Part shown: positions 25,807 to 36,721 of the stretch, piece after piece
Numbering within the stretch: the first letter of the stretch is position 1
Layout of the letters: the number at the start of each line of letters is the position of its first letter
DNA from: Paenibacillus gorillae
GTDB taxonomy: Bacteria > Bacillota > Bacilli > Paenibacillales > Paenibacillaceae
DNA length: 62,631 bases
Direction: 5' to 3'
Assembly: GCF_000513275.1 (NCBI RefSeq)
Contig: NZ_CBVJ010000034.1
Span: 1 to 62,631, forward strand
Made by a program: the position numbers and the translations under genes
The notes under the pieces: generated by a model
The model's database searches: none
Told to the model about the DNA's origin: nothing
The model's input: only the letters and a program-made list of their open reading frames with translations

Positions 25807-26775
25807 TTACACCGCTACTGGCGCTTTGATCGACGGATGCGGCGTATAGTTCTCAACGGATAAATGCTCTACCCCAATGTCGAAAATCGATCCCGCAGAC
25901 GGATCAATCTTTAATTGCGGAAGCTCACGAGGTTCCCGTTCCAATTGCGTATTAATTTGCTCTATATGGTTCAAATAAATGTGAGCATCACCCAGCGTGT
26001 GGATGAAATCCCCAACCTCCAGGCCGCATTCATGTGCAATGAGATGCGTCAGAAGCGCGTAGCTTGCAATATTGAACGGGATACCTAGGAAAATGTCGCC
26101 GCTGCGCTGATAGAGCTGGCAAGAGAGCTTGCCTTCCGATACGTAGAACTGAAACATCGTATGGCATGGCGGCAGTGCCATGTTGGTCGGCACATCCTCC
26201 GGATTCCACGCGGAAACGATCAGCCGTCTGGAATCGGGATTGCTTTTGATCGTGCGGATAACGTCCTTCAACTGATCGACACTGTCTCCGCGTGTCGTCT
26301 GCCATTCACGCCATTGTTTGCCGTATACATTGCCTAGCTCGCCGTATTGGGCAGCGAAGGCATCATCGGTCAAGATCCTTGACTTGAATGCCGTCATCTG
26401 CTCCTCATACAACGCGTTAAACGCTTCATCGGTTTGGGAGCGAAGACCAAAATCAGTCATATCAGGACCACTGTAATCTGCGTTCTCCACCCACTTCTTG
26501 AACGCCCATTCATTCCAAATGTTATTGTTGTGCTGCAATAAATATCGGATGTTTGTATCGCCTTTAATAAACCACAGCAGCTCGCTGACGATAAGTTTGA
26601 AAGGTACGCGCTTCGTCGTCAGAAGCGGAAAGCCTTCCTGCAAGTTAAAGCGCATTTGATAGCCGAATACCGAGATCGTTCCCGTTCCCGTGCGGTCTTC
26701 CTTCCTCGCTCCATCCTTGAGCACATGCCGTAGAAGCTGCAAATATTCGTTCTCGCTAGTCGATATATTTCCCAT
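25807..26775 (-). CDS. thyA: Thymidylate synthase
   Basis: A 322-residue ThyA with the catalytic Cys in [14 protein letters not shown] and the nucleotide-binding [17 protein letters not shown]. It methylates dUMP using methylene-tetrahydrofolate. The protein is about 55 residues longer than the E. coli enzyme because of an insertion around residues 85-140, the long form seen in Lactobacillus casei ThyA. First gene of the thyA-dfrA operon. Confidence 0.96.
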   Translation of the reverse strand: MGNISTSENEYLQLLRHVLKDGARKEDRTGTGTISVFGYQMRFNLQEGFPLLTTKRVPFKLIVSELLWFIKGDTNIRYLLQHNNNIWNEWAFKKWVENADYSGPDMTDFGLRSQTDEAFNALYEEQMTAFKSRILTDDAFAAQYGELGNVYGKQWREWQTTRGDSVDQLKDVIRTIKSNPDSRRLIVSAWNPEDVPTNMALPPCHTMFQFYVSEGKLSCQLYQRSGDIFLGIPFNIASYALLTHLIAHECGLEVGDFIHTLGDAHIYLNHIEQINTQLEREPRELPQLKIDPSAGSIFDIGVEHLSVENYTPHPSIKAPVAV

Positions 26776-26841
26776 CTCTTTATCCCCCTGCTAAAAAGCT
26801 ATCGTCCTTCTATTCTATCATGTCACGTCCAATTCGAGCCA

Positions 26842-27330
26842 CTAGACGGTAAGATTTCGTTGTCTGATTCTTTTCTTACGCAGCATGTAACGCTCCGGGG
26901 CGCTCTCGTACAGGCTGCATTCCTCCTCCGTCTCCGGGATAATCGGCGCCACCTGCGCGGGCTTACCGTAATCATCCAGAGCTACAAACGTAAAGAAAGC
27001 GGTAACCGTTGTCGTCTTATGGCCGGAAAACAAATTTTCGGATTGCACGGATACGTAAACTTCCATCGAACTATGGTTTGTTCTTGTTACGTATGCCTCG
27101 ATCTCGATCACCTCGCCTACCTTAATGGGTGCCACGAAATCCAGGCTGTCTGTCGAAGCCGTTACGACCTGCATGCGGGCATGGCGCATGGCCGAGATAG
27201 CGGCCACTTTATCCATATACTCCATCACTTTACCGCCAAACATCGTATCATGGTGATTTGTATCCAGCGGAAAAATAATTTGCGTCATCACCGTTCTGGA
27301 TTCCTTCGCTTTTTTCCCGGCCTTCTCCAT
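26842..27330 (-). CDS. Hotdog-fold acyl-CoA thioesterase
   Basis: A 162-residue thioesterase from the chosen ATG. The hotdog signature is HHDTMFGGKVMEYMDKVAAI with the conserved Asn/His-to-Gly turn, and the segment MEVYVSVQSENLFSG matches YkhA/YciA-type acyl-CoA hydrolases. It hydrolyses acyl-CoA thioesters. The frame is open 30 codons further upstream, but that extension would run through the terminator of lpdA and an AAAGGGG site precedes the ATG at 27330 by 8 bases, so the short start is preferred. Confidence 0.85.
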   Translation of the reverse strand: MEKAGKKAKESRTVMTQIIFPLDTNHHDTMFGGKVMEYMDKVAAISAMRHARMQVVTASTDSLDFVAPIKVGEVIEIEAYVTRTNHSSMEVYVSVQSENLFSGHKTTTVTAFFTFVALDDYGKPAQVAPIIPETEEECSLYESAPERYMLRKKRIRQRNLTV

Positions 27331-27377
27331 TGGCTCCGCCCCTTTGGTTTCGCTTTCGTTAGTATATGCATAGATGC

Positions 27378-27416
27378 AAAAGGAGGCTCGCGTGCTGAAA
27401 CAGCCGCGAAGCCTCC
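27378..27416 (-). terminator. Terminator of the pdh operon
   Basis: Minus-strand stem GGAGGCTTCGCG / CGCGAGCCTCC with one bulge, followed by TTTT, about 35 bases after the lpdA stop. A second small hairpin (TGCGGC / GCCGCA) lies between. Confidence 0.85.
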
Positions 27417-27448
27417 CCATTGCGGCATAGCCGCATGTAACTATTGAA

Positions 27449-28864
27449 TTATTTTACAACCGTGTGGATCGGGTGACCCAGCGCTACTTCAGCAGCGTCA
27501 AGCACGATTTCACCAAGCGTTGGATGCGCGTGAATGGTCAGCGCGATATCTTCCAGCGTAGCGCCCATCTCGATTGCAAGACCCAGCTCAGCAATCATGT
27601 TGGAAGCTTCTGTACCGATAATTTGCGCGCCGAGCACGAGACCCGTGTTTTTGTCGGCAACGATTTTCACGAAGCCTTCGTTTGCGTTAAGGGACATCGC
27701 ACGGCCATTGATTGCAAATGGGAATTTGCCGACTTTCGTCTCATGGCCTTTTTCTTTCGCTTCTTTCTCGGAGTAGCCCACGCTTGCGCATTCCGGATCG
27801 GAGAAGCAAACTGCTGGTACGCATTTGTAGTCGATAACGCTAGGCAGTCCTGCAATTGCTTCAGCAGCAACGCGGCCTTCGTACATCGCTTTGTGCGCAA
27901 GAGCAGGTCCTGCAATGATGTCGCCGATTGCGAAGATGTTAGGGTTGCTTGTACGGCATTGACCGTCAACTTCAACCAGTCCGCGCTCGCTAACTTTTAC
28001 GTTAGCCAGTTCCAGACCGAGGTCGCCATCGGTATTTGGACGGCGTCCAACGGTAACGAGCAGGTAGTCAGCCGTTACTTTTTCTTCTTTGTCGCCAACT
28101 TTATAAGTCAAAGTTACGTCGTTATCGGTTTGCTCTGCACCTTGTGCCATAGCGCCGGTAACGATGTCTACGTTAGTGCCTTTAAGCTTCTTCGCAACGA
28201 TCGAGGACATATCTTTGTCGAAGCCAGGGAGAATGGTGTCTCCACCCTCGATAACCGTCACTTTCGTGCCGAATTTCGAGTACATTTGGCCAAGCTCGAT
28301 ACCGATGTAGCCGCCGCCGATAACGATCAGGCTTTTCGGAATTTCAGGCAGCGACAGCGCGCCTGTCGAGGATACGATCCGTTTGCTGAAAGGGAATGCT
28401 TTCAGTTCGATCGGACGGGAACCTGTTGCAATGATACAGTTTTTGAAACGGTAGCGCGGCGCTTCTTGATCGTTGAAGACGCGTGCTTCGTTTTCGTTGA
28501 TGAACATCACTTCACCGTTGAAATATTGGACTTTGTTTGCTTTCAGCAAGGAAGCAACGCCGCCAGTCAATTTTTTAACGATGCCGTTTTTGAATTCTTG
28601 CACTTTGCTCCAGTCAACTTTAACGTCGCTAGCGGAAATACCGAAAGCCGACGCATGGTTAACGGATTCGTATTGATGAGAAGCAGAGATCAAGGCTTTG
28701 GAAGGAATACAGCCCACGTTCAAGCAAACGCCGCCGACGTATTCTTTGTCTACAACAAGAACGCTTTTGCCCAATTGAGCTGCGCGAATTGCAGCAACGT
28801 AACCGCCAGGACCTGCACCGATGACTAGAGTATCAATATCTAATGAAGCATCTCCTACTACCAT
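27449..28864 (-). CDS. lpdA: Dihydrolipoyl dehydrogenase (PDH E3)
   Basis: A 471-residue E3 flavoprotein: FAD motif LVIGAGPGGYVAAIRAAQ, redox disulfide GGVCLNVGCIPSKALI, NAD motif LIVIGGGYIGIELGQM, and the dimer-interface His-Glu pair in AHPTLGE. It reoxidises the dihydrolipoyl group of E2 using NAD. It has GGAGGTG 6 bases before the ATG, follows pdhC by 3 bases, and is the last gene of the operon. Confidence 0.96.
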   Translation of the reverse strand: MVVGDASLDIDTLVIGAGPGGYVAAIRAAQLGKSVLVVDKEYVGGVCLNVGCIPSKALISASHQYESVNHASAFGISASDVKVDWSKVQEFKNGIVKKLTGGVASLLKANKVQYFNGEVMFINENEARVFNDQEAPRYRFKNCIIATGSRPIELKAFPFSKRIVSSTGALSLPEIPKSLIVIGGGYIGIELGQMYSKFGTKVTVIEGGDTILPGFDKDMSSIVAKKLKGTNVDIVTGAMAQGAEQTDNDVTLTYKVGDKEEKVTADYLLVTVGRRPNTDGDLGLELANVKVSERGLVEVDGQCRTSNPNIFAIGDIIAGPALAHKAMYEGRVAAEAIAGLPSVIDYKCVPAVCFSDPECASVGYSEKEAKEKGHETKVGKFPFAINGRAMSLNANEGFVKIVADKNTGLVLGAQIIGTEASNMIAELGLAIEMGATLEDIALTIHAHPTLGEIVLDAAEVALGHPIHTVVK

Positions 28865-28867
28865 GAC

Positions 28868-30197
28868 TTACACCTCCATGATGAATAGCTCTGGCTGTGC
28901 CAGCAGCTGTTTAATGTAGTTCATAAAGTTTTGTGCCGTTGCGCCATCGATCAGACGGTGATCGAAGCTCAGGGACAATGCCATAACAGGAGCCGCTACG
29001 ATTTCGCCATTGCGTACAACCGGTTTCTCCGAGATGCGGCCTGTACCCAGGATCGCAACTTCAGGGAAATTGATAACCGGCGTGAAGAACATGCCGCCAG
29101 CAGAACCGATGTTGGAGATGGAGATCGTGCTGCCTCTCAGCTCGTTTGGTTTCAGTTTGCCGTCGCGGCCGCGAACAGCAAGATCGCGGATGGAGTCGGC
29201 AACCATCCAAATATTTTTACGGTCAGCATCCTCGATAACCGGAACGATAAGACCGTTGTCCGTATCTGTTGCAATACCGATATTGTAATATTGACGGTAG
29301 ACGATTTCTTGATTTGCTTCGTCCAAAGTCGAGTTCATGATCGGGAATTGACGACAAGCCGCAACCAATGCTTTCACGATGAAAGGCAGGTAAGTAAGCT
29401 TAGCGCCATTTTTTCTCAGCATAAGGTTTGTATTTCGCACGAAGTGCAACCAGCTCAGTTACGTCAACCTCATCCATAATCGTAACGTGTGGAGCGGTAT
29501 ACACCGATTTAACCATAGCATTGGCAATCGCTTTGCGGATGCCTTTGAATGGTACGCGCTCTTCCGGACGGTAAGGCGTGCCAGCTGCTGTTGGAGCCGC
29601 TGCTGCCTCTTTCGCTGCTGGAGCTGCCGCTTCTTGCGAAGCTGCCGGCGCGGAAGCTTCCACTGCCGCTGGAGCTGCTGCTCCGCCGTTTGTTACATCT
29701 TCACGTGTGATGCGGCCGTTTTTGCCAGTTCCGCTGACCGTTGTCAGGTCAACGCCTTGCTCACGGGCAAATTTGCGAACGCTTGGCGTTGCAAGAACGA
29801 GTCCGCCTGTTGCTTTTGGCGCTGCCGCAGCAGCTGGTGCTGCTTGAGCTTCAGGAGCCGGTGCAGGCGCTGCTGCTTCAACAGCTGGAGCCGCAGCTGG
29901 TGCTGCCGCTGGCGGTGCAGCTTCTGCTGCAGGAGCCTCTTGCTCAGGCAGGTCGCCCTCCGCATCGATCAAAGCGACGATTTCGCCGATATGGCACACT
30001 TGTCCATCTTTCACAAGCACCTCGAGAACCGTTCCGTTTACTGGACACGGTACTTCAACAATCGCCTTATCGTTTTGTACTTCCATAATAATGTCGTCAT
30101 CCGTTACCTTATCGCCTGGCTTGATGTGCACTTTGATAATTTCGCCCTCATGCAGACCTTCGCCCAGTTCTGGAAACCGGTATTCAAATTTCGCCAC
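28868..30197 (-). pseudogene. pdhC: pdhC, dihydrolipoamide acetyltransferase (PDH E2), frameshifted
   Basis: Two overlapping frames give one E2 of about 440 residues. The first holds the lipoyl domain (lipoyl Lys in QNDKAIVEV), a long Ala/Pro-rich linker, the E3-binding domain ([20 protein letters not shown]) and the start of the catalytic domain; the second holds the rest, including the active-site DHRLIDGA. The switch is at a run of six A (T at 29409-29414): with five [14 protein letters not shown] is continuous. The start is GTG 30197, 8 bases after GGAGG; an open extension upstream lacks a site. As the operon is otherwise intact and E2 is central to metabolism, a sequence error is the likeliest cause. 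Confidence 0.9.
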
Positions 30198-30285
30198 GTT
30201 GAGTACCTCCTTTACGTATTTGCCAAAATCATATCTGTTGTATATAGGTATATAATTGCGCCTCCACAGAGGCAATTTGCCGCAA

Positions 30286-31263
30286 TTAGAACGTCATTAC
30301 TTTGTTAACCGCTGCAACGATGCGGGCTGGTGTAGGAAGCCATGTATCTTCGATTTGCGCGAATGGATACACAGTATCTGGACCAGCAACGCGGAGCACT
30401 GGCGCTTCCAAGTGCAAAATCGCTTTTTCATTGATTTGCGCAATTACTTCAGCTGCAATGCCGGAAGTTTTTTGTGCTTCTTGTACAACGATAGCGCGGT
30501 TTGTTTTCTTAATGGAAGCTACGATTGTATCGATATCGAGCGGAACGAGCGAGCGAAGGTCGATAACTTCTGCCTTCACGCCTGTTTTCTCCAGTTCTTC
30601 TGCTGCTTTAACTGCAGTATGAACCATCATGCCGTAAGCGATAATCGTTACGTCGCTGCCTTCGCGGACAACGTTAGCTTTACCGATTTCAATTGTGTAC
30701 TCGCCTTCTGGCACTTCTGCGCGGAATGCACGGTACAAGTTCAAATGCTCCATGAAAAACACTGGATCATTATCACGAATAGCTGCGATCATAAGACCTT
30801 TAGCATCGTAAGGGTTCGAAGGAATAACAACCTTGATGCCCGGCGTTTGAACAGCCAAGCCTTCCAGGGAATCTGTATGCAATTCAGCCGCTTTTACACC
30901 GCCGCCGAATGGCGTACGGAATACGATTGGCGAATTGTAGCGGCCGCCCGAACGGTAACGCATACGTGCCGCTTGAATAAACATTTGGTCCATCGCTTCA
31001 TAAATGAAACCGACGAATTGAATTTCAGCGACTGGACGGAAGCCTTGAATACCCATGCCTACCGCCAAGCCGCCAATAGCGGATTCTGCAAGCGGCGTAT
31101 CGAATACGCGCTCCTCGCCGAATTCTTCTTGCAAACCTTCCGTTACGCGGAATACCCCGCCGACTTTACCTACGTCCTCACCGAAGATAAGCACGTTCTC
31201 GTCACGTTTCAGCTCCACGCGCAATGCGTCGCGGATCGCTTCCAGCATATTCATTTGAGCCAT
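30286..31263 (-). CDS. pdhB: Pyruvate dehydrogenase E1 beta subunit
   Basis: A 325-residue E1 beta subunit: [13 protein letters not shown] at the start, [16 protein letters not shown], the conserved [18 protein letters not shown] region and [15 protein letters not shown]. With PdhA it forms the thiamine-diphosphate-dependent E1 that decarboxylates pyruvate and acylates E2. GGGAGG 11 bases upstream and the family length support the ATG at 31263; an in-frame ATG twelve codons earlier overlaps the leader. Confidence 0.95.
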   Translation of the reverse strand: MAQMNMLEAIRDALRVELKRDENVLIFGEDVGKVGGVFRVTEGLQEEFGEERVFDTPLAESAIGGLAVGMGIQGFRPVAEIQFVGFIYEAMDQMFIQAARMRYRSGGRYNSPIVFRTPFGGGVKAAELHTDSLEGLAVQTPGIKVVIPSNPYDAKGLMIAAIRDNDPVFFMEHLNLYRAFRAEVPEGEYTIEIGKANVVREGSDVTIIAYGMMVHTAVKAAEELEKTGVKAEVIDLRSLVPLDIDTIVASIKKTNRAIVVQEAQKTSGIAAEVIAQINEKAILHLEAPVLRVAGPDTVYPFAQIEDTWLPTPARIVAAVNKVMTF

Positions 31264-31319
31264 TATCGTCAGATCCTCCCTCAATTTTGCTTTGTGCAAA
31301 ATCCCATTTCAGCGTTTAA

Positions 31320-32408
<1,089 letters not shown>

Positions 32409-32457
32409 TCACCTCAGTCATTATTATTTGAATATTACAGTGCTCTGTTATAGAATT

Positions 32458-32487
32458 ATTATAAACCTGTTTATCGAAAATGGTCAA
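32458..32487 (-). promoter_or_regulatory. Promoter of the pdh operon
   Basis: On the minus strand TTGACC (32487-32482), 18-base spacer, TATAAT (32463-32458), about 60 bases before the pdhA start. Confidence 0.65.
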
Positions 32488-32677
32488 AGCAAAAAACAAA
32501 AAAACCGCTGTTTTTTCGCTTTCTCAACAGATTATATTAAGAAATTGTATATGTAACAGAGTTGAATATTCGGTATAACAGCATAATACAATAAGCGCTA
32601 TCATTTTTTCGGCGGGGTACCTTACTATTGTTTACCCACAAGCCGGCAATTCCATTCAATTCATGGGGGATTCAGTG

Positions 32678-33415
32678 ATGACAGATGAACGATATTTAAA
32701 ACGCACCGTATTAAAAGAGACCATAGCCAGCCGTTATTTGCCGGAGGGCGAGCGCAATTTGCGCGTGTACCTCCCTCCCGGCTATAACGAATTGCTAAGC
32801 TATCCGGTCGTCTATTGTCAGGATGGCGAAGATTTTTTCAACTTTGGACGCATTGCGACGACTGCCAACCGGCTTATTCTTGATGAAGGCATCGAGCCGT
32901 TCATCATCGTTGGCGTCGATGTCGACAAGGCGCACCGCACTTCCGAGTATTCCCCGGACGGCGAGCGGCATGCCGATTATGTAAAGTTTTTCGGTGAAGA
33001 AATGCTTCCATTTATTGAAGGCAAGTATCCGGTACGCCGTGATCCGGATCAACGGGTACTGGCCGGCGACTCCTTGGGCGGGACCGTCTCCTTCCACCTG
33101 GCACTCACATACCCGCATCTTTTTACACGGATTATGTCGCTTTCAGGGGCTTATTACGACCGCTCCCGCGAAATTATGGAGAGTCAGACCGATCTTGGGC
33201 AGCTGGAGCTGTATATGATCGTAGGGCTGCAGGAAACTGCGTATGAGACGGATCGGGGGCCGATGAATTTCGTGGAGATCAACCGCCATGCACGCAAGCT
33301 GCTTACGGAGCGAGGGGCAAAGCTCTCTTATGCGGAAATGAACGGTATGCATCAATGGGGCTTCTGGCAGCAGGAGATTCCGGATGCTCTGATGTATTTT
33401 TTGGAAAAAGAGTAG
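32678..33415 (+). CDS. Esterase of the enterochelin-esterase/esterase D type
   Basis: A 245-residue alpha/beta hydrolase: LRVYLPPGYNELLSYPVVYCQDG at the N-terminus, nucleophile elbow GDSLGGTVSF, an acidic residue in the region after LGQLELYMIVG, and His in MHQWGFWQQ. The family hydrolyses carboxyl esters, including siderophore trilactones, but no siderophore genes are near. GGGGGA lies 7 bases before the ATG at 32678; an ATG five codons earlier overlaps this site. Confidence 0.82.
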   Translation: MTDERYLKRTVLKETIASRYLPEGERNLRVYLPPGYNELLSYPVVYCQDGEDFFNFGRIATTANRLILDEGIEPFIIVGVDVDKAHRTSEYSPDGERHADYVKFFGEEMLPFIEGKYPVRRDPDQRVLAGDSLGGTVSFHLALTYPHLFTRIMSLSGAYYDRSREIMESQTDLGQLELYMIVGLQETAYETDRGPMNFVEINRHARKLLTERGAKLSYAEMNGMHQWGFWQQEIPDALMYFLEKE

Positions 33416-33427
33416 TAGAGCGATGGT

Positions 33428-33462
33428 GCCGCGGGAGTCTGATGACTTTCGCGGCGTTTTTT
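33428..33462 (+). terminator. Terminator of the esterase gene
   Basis: Stem GCCGCG / CGCGGC with an inner GAGTC / GACTT pairing and a run of six T. Confidence 0.88.
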
Positions 33463-33490
33463 GGCAGAGCTAGTTGCGGTGCATGAGGGC

Positions 33491-33668
33491 GTTGCGCGTG
33501 CTTCAGTTCATTGAGATCGCTGCGTGCTTGAGTTCATGGGATCGCTACGTGCTTCAAGTTCATTGGATTGCTGCGTGCTTGAGTTCATGGGATCGCTACG
33601 TGCTTCAAGTTCATTGGATTGCTAGTGCTTAAGTTCATGAGGTCGCTGCGCGCTTCGGTCCATGCTGC
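33491..33668. repeat. Tandem repeat of 23-27-bp units
   Basis: About seven units alternate between two forms, TGCGTGCTTGAGTTCATGG-GATCGC and TACGTGCTTCAAGTTCATTG-GATTGC; the pair at about 33522-33572 is repeated almost exactly at 33573-33623. The unit resembles the head of the dispersed repeat seen at 112-130, so the array looks like a local amplification of it. No spacers, so not a CRISPR array. Confidence 0.8.
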
Positions 33669-33676
33669 CGTTCTTG

Positions 33677-33758
33677 ATTCCATTTCCTCCATCGCTAACA
33701 CGATGATAATGGATCGAACCTTCGAAAAGTCAGCATGAACTCGAATCACTCCGCTCAC
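33677..33758. repeat. Third, diverged copy of the dispersed repeat
   Basis: ATTCCATTTCCTCC ... AAAGTCAGCATGAACTCGAA ... CTCCGCTCAC follows the plan of the copies at 3-89 and 149-235, with several substitutions and small gaps. The flank GCTGCCGTTCTTG matches as well. A further faint copy may lie around 33857-33905. Confidence 0.7.
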
Positions 33759-34027
33759 TCACTCTTTAGCATGCTGTACCAAGATATCGCTACCACTTTA
33801 GCTCATATTGGATTCTTTGTTATCAAGCACCTAGCTTATACGAGGTTAGGGCCCGAACCTTCAACATGCCGACAAGAACTCGAATCACTTCCCTCAATTA
33901 CTCCTGACGAACCACACACCAAGATCAATTTCACCGCACACACCTAACCATATTGCCGATAATGAACCATTCTTCATCCCACATTACCTTTACCGCCTCA
34001 TCTTCCATATCCCCTGTGCTGCTAACG

Positions 34028-34786
34028 TTAGTGAACAGCGAACCTGCTTCGCAATATAGCGAAGACCAGTTCGCAAAATGTTACTCAAAACAGGCGGAAT
34101 CGGGCGACTATCGAGCATTAGCGAAGAGAATTTCGCTGTTCGAGAAGCTGCGTTCACCAATTACGAAGTTTAGTTCGCTGTAGCCTCAGGCGACACCGCA
34201 TAGCTATCGTATAACGAATTTTGCTTCGCTATTTTGCGAAGCAGATTCGCTAATTGCTAATTGCATGCAGTGGATTCTTCAATGCTTCTAGCATCTTGAA
34301 TCTTGAATCCTGCTTCTGGCTTTTAGCTTTTAGCTTTTAGCTTTTAGCTTTTAGCTTCTAGCTTCTAGCATCTTGAATTTTGAATTTTGAATTTTGAATT
34401 TTAAATCTTGAAGCTGATTGCTCGGCCATGCGCAGACAAATACTGTTATCTGTCTGTTCGCTTGGTGTTGGGGATTAGCGTTCTTAGGCCATAACATCGC
34501 CCTTTAGCTTTTAATAAGTTAGACAGCGAACCTACTTCGCAATATAGCGAAGACCGGTTCACCAAATGTTACTCAAAACAGGCGGAAATGGGCGACTATC
34601 GAGCATTAGCGAAGAGAATTTCGCTATTGGAGAAGCTGGGTTCACCAATAGCGAAGTGTAGTTCGCTGTAGCCTCTGGCGACACCGAAAAGTTATCCTAC
34701 AGCGAACTTTGCTTCACTCTTTTGCGAAGCTGGTTCGTTAAACGCTTTAACCGTGACCATATGGCAGCTGGTTCGCTAATTGCTAG
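34028..34786. repeat. Duplicated block of GCGAA...TTCGC palindromes
   Basis: A block at 34028-34260 is repeated, with about 80-85% identity by eye, at 34517-34786. Each block contains several short palindromes of the form AGCGAA-N5/6-TTCGCT (for example GCGAACCTGCTTCGC) spaced 20-45 bases apart, like clustered REP elements. Frames in this region are open only by chance and read through the repeats. From here to the lipoprotein gene at 34972 I see no gene. Confidence 0.75.
34321..34411. repeat. Heptanucleotide microsatellites
   Basis: Five exact TTTTAGC units (34321-34355), two TTCTAGC units, then about four TTTTGAA units to 34411. Such arrays commonly vary in copy number by replication slippage. 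Confidence 0.88.
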
Positions 34787-34971
34787 GGCTATATGACGGA
34801 CAACTACCATCATCAAGCTCCACCTATTACCCGCTTCCATGCTGCCAATGGACCGCAGGGTTAATTTGAGAAGTATTAGGGAAATGTAATACTGACTAAG
34901 GAACTGCACGGATGCCCAATTTGGCCGTTCGTACTTGCAGCCTTACATAACCTATCACAGGAGGAAACAAG

Positions 34972-35388
34972 ATGAATAAGAAATGGTATTCGGTTGCCCT
35001 GATCGCCATAATCGCAGTCATGCTCGTACTTGGCGGCTGCGGTAAAAGCACCAACAACAATCAGCCCAACAACGGTGGCGGAGCTGCTGGCGGAAATGCA
35101 GGCAACGGCGGTGGCGCCGCAGGCGGCACACAAAACATTACCATCAACGCTGAGAACTGGAAGTTTGATCAGACTGATATCAAATTAAAGGTCGGCGACA
35201 ACGTCAAGCTGACTCTTAAAAATAAAAGCGGCAACCACGGTCTCGAAATTCCGGACCTGAAGGTTAATATCAAGGACGGCGAAACGGCAAACTTTACGGT
35301 AGATAAAGCCGGCACCTATGAATTCAGATGCTCGATCCAATGCGGCTCCGGCCACGAGGAAATGAAGGGCAAAATTATCGTGTCCTAG
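34972..35388 (+). CDS. CuA-like cupredoxin lipoprotein
   Basis: A 138-residue lipoprotein. The signal ends in the lipobox LGGC (Cys at about 23), followed by a Gly/Asn-rich flexible linker with two GGGAAGG-like units and a cupredoxin domain of about 85 residues. It ends with CSIQCGSGHEEM, which is the C-X3-C-X3-H-X2-M ligand set of the binuclear CuA site of cytochrome oxidase subunit II; the first His is probably in GNHGLEIPD. It may carry copper or electrons on the outer face of the membrane, or help metallate oxidase. No oxidase genes are near. A good AGGAGG precedes the ATG by 7 bases. Confidence 0.85.
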   Translation: MNKKWYSVALIAIIAVMLVLGGCGKSTNNNQPNNGGGAAGGNAGNGGGAAGGTQNITINAENWKFDQTDIKLKVGDNVKLTLKNKSGNHGLEIPDLKVNIKDGETANFTVDKAGTYEFRCSIQCGSGHEEMKGKIIVS

Positions 35389-35402
35389 CCAAATTCCTCC
35401 CC

Positions 35403-35458
35403 AAATAAAAAGGAGATCTCGCAGCGCAAACATAACCGCCGAGACCTCCTTTTTATTT
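35403..35458. terminator. Bidirectional terminator
   Basis: AAATAAAAAGGAG-TCTCG pairs with CGAGA-CTCCTTTTTATTT; T-rich on both strands. Shared by the lipoprotein gene and the convergent methyltransferase gene, whose stop lies in it. Confidence 0.88.
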
Positions 35459-36184
35459 TTTACGCGCTGATATCAGGAGCATCATCGGACGTCTCCATTC
35501 ATCCTGCATGCCAGGGACATCCCGCAGCTCTCTTAGAGGCTGGGGCTCTACCAATCCCGTAATTTCAAACCCAGTCTTGATAAGCGTGCTGACGTAGGTC
35601 GTCAACGTTGTATGATACTTTAAGACATTTTCGCCCAAAAACTCTGTTTCCCGATGCCCCTCGGTAAAATACTGGTCGATCGGCCAATGCTGCCGTTCTC
35701 CCTGCTCATCATAATGCCAATCCTGTTTGGCGTTAGCAGTAAATACTGGATGCTCCACTGAGAATACAAAATTTCCGCCGGCAGCCAAGCAGCGGTGAAC
35801 GCTGCGGCAAATCCCGTCAAAGGATGCTAAGTAATGAAAAGCAAGCGAGCTTATGACTGCATCAAACGACGACGGCTCGAAATCTATCTCTTCAATTGAA
35901 AGACAAAGATATTGAACATTACCCTCGTCCGTCATCTTCCGCGCTGTCTGCAGCATCTTCTCGGAAATGTCCACGCCAACGACGTATGATGCTCCTTGCT
36001 CAAGCGCGTACCGGCAATGCCAGCCATAGCCGCAGCCCAAGTCAAGTACACGTTTGCCTTCGAAGTCTGGAAGCATTTTTTGCAGCGCTTGCCATTCCCC
36101 TGCTCCAGCAAGCCCTTTTTGAGATCGTTCCATCTGAGCATACTTCTGGAAAAAAACGTCATCGTCGTATTTGTTTTGTTTCAC
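35453..36184 (-). CDS. Class I SAM-dependent methyltransferase
   Basis: A 243-residue methyltransferase: motif I VLDLGCGYGWHCRYA, motif II VVGVDISEKML, motif IV FDAVISSLAFHYL and motif V (RCLAAGGNFVFSVEHP). The target (small molecule or macromolecule) is not evident. Start is GTG, 7 bases after GGGAGG. Last gene of the TRIC-phosphatase-methyltransferase run. Confidence 0.85.
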   Translation of the reverse strand: MKQNKYDDDVFFQKYAQMERSQKGLAGAGEWQALQKMLPDFEGKRVLDLGCGYGWHCRYALEQGASYVVGVDISEKMLQTARKMTDEGNVQYLCLSIEEIDFEPSSFDAVISSLAFHYLASFDGICRSVHRCLAAGGNFVFSVEHPVFTANAKQDWHYDEQGERQHWPIDQYFTEGHRETEFLGENVLKYHTTLTTYVSTLIKTGFEITGLVEPQPLRELRDVPGMQDEWRRPMMLLISARKK

Positions 36185-36211
36185 GAGTTTGCCTCCCGTT
36201 CGAAAATCCGG

Positions 36212-36721
36212 CTACACCGACAGGTCAGAACGAACTCGCTCTAAAAGTTTGGCACTGCCTTGCTCCACCAACTGATAGACCTCATCGAAATTGCCCGTAT
36301 AATAGGGATCGGGAACGTCCGCTATATTGGATTCCGGCAGCAAACTCATGAACGTGAATATGCGTGCGCCGCTATCAGCAGCAGACGCATCATTCACCGC
36401 AGCACTTTGCCCCAACACTTGAAGGACATCTTTCTCGTTTTTCGTATCCATGCACACGATATAGTCGAATTGCTCACGGTCGCTTTTTGTAAATTGCCGT
36501 GCTTTCATTCCGCTGTAGGAAATACCTTTGCTGTCTAGCAGTTTGCGTGTTCCTTCATGCGGCGGATGTCCAATATGCCAATCCCCAGTTCCCGCCGAAT
36601 CAATCGCAATGACCTGCTCCAGCCCCGCTTGTTCAACCATATTGCGGAATACCGCTTCCGCCATCGGTGACCGGCATATATTGCCAAGGCATACGAATAG
36701 TACGCGCGCCTGATCTGTCAT
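36212..36721 (-). CDS. Low molecular weight protein tyrosine phosphatase
   Basis: A 169-residue LMW phosphatase. The P-loop VCLGNICRSPMAEA has the C-X5-R-S signature and the general acid is in the DPYYTGN loop. A short acidic insertion (VNDASAADSGARI, about 115-128) lengthens it relative to the usual 150-160 residues. Its ATG overlaps the end of the TRIC gene (ATGA), with AAGGAAGG inside that gene. Confidence 0.92.
   Translation of the reverse strand: MTDQARVLFVCLGNICRSPMAEAVFRNMVEQAGLEQVIAIDSAGTGDWHIGHPPHEGTRKLLDSKGISYSGMKARQFTKSDREQFDYIVCMDTKNEKDVLQVLGQSAAVNDASAADSGARIFTFMSLLPESNIADVPDPYYTGNFDEVYQLVEQGSAKLLERVRSDLSV

Noticed and set aside
27464..28828. Open plus-strand frame of 454 codons opposite lpdA.
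   Set aside because: It mirrors lpdA codon structure, has Phe/Cys/Arg-rich nonsense composition and lacks a ribosome site. lpdA itself has unmistakable motifs.
33491..33668. Possible CRISPR array.
   Set aside because: Units are contiguous and vary in sequence; there are no constant repeats with unique spacers and no cas genes.
33735..34183. Two short plus-strand frames in the repeat island.
   Set aside because: They run through palindromes and repeats, with no ribosome site or protein-like composition.
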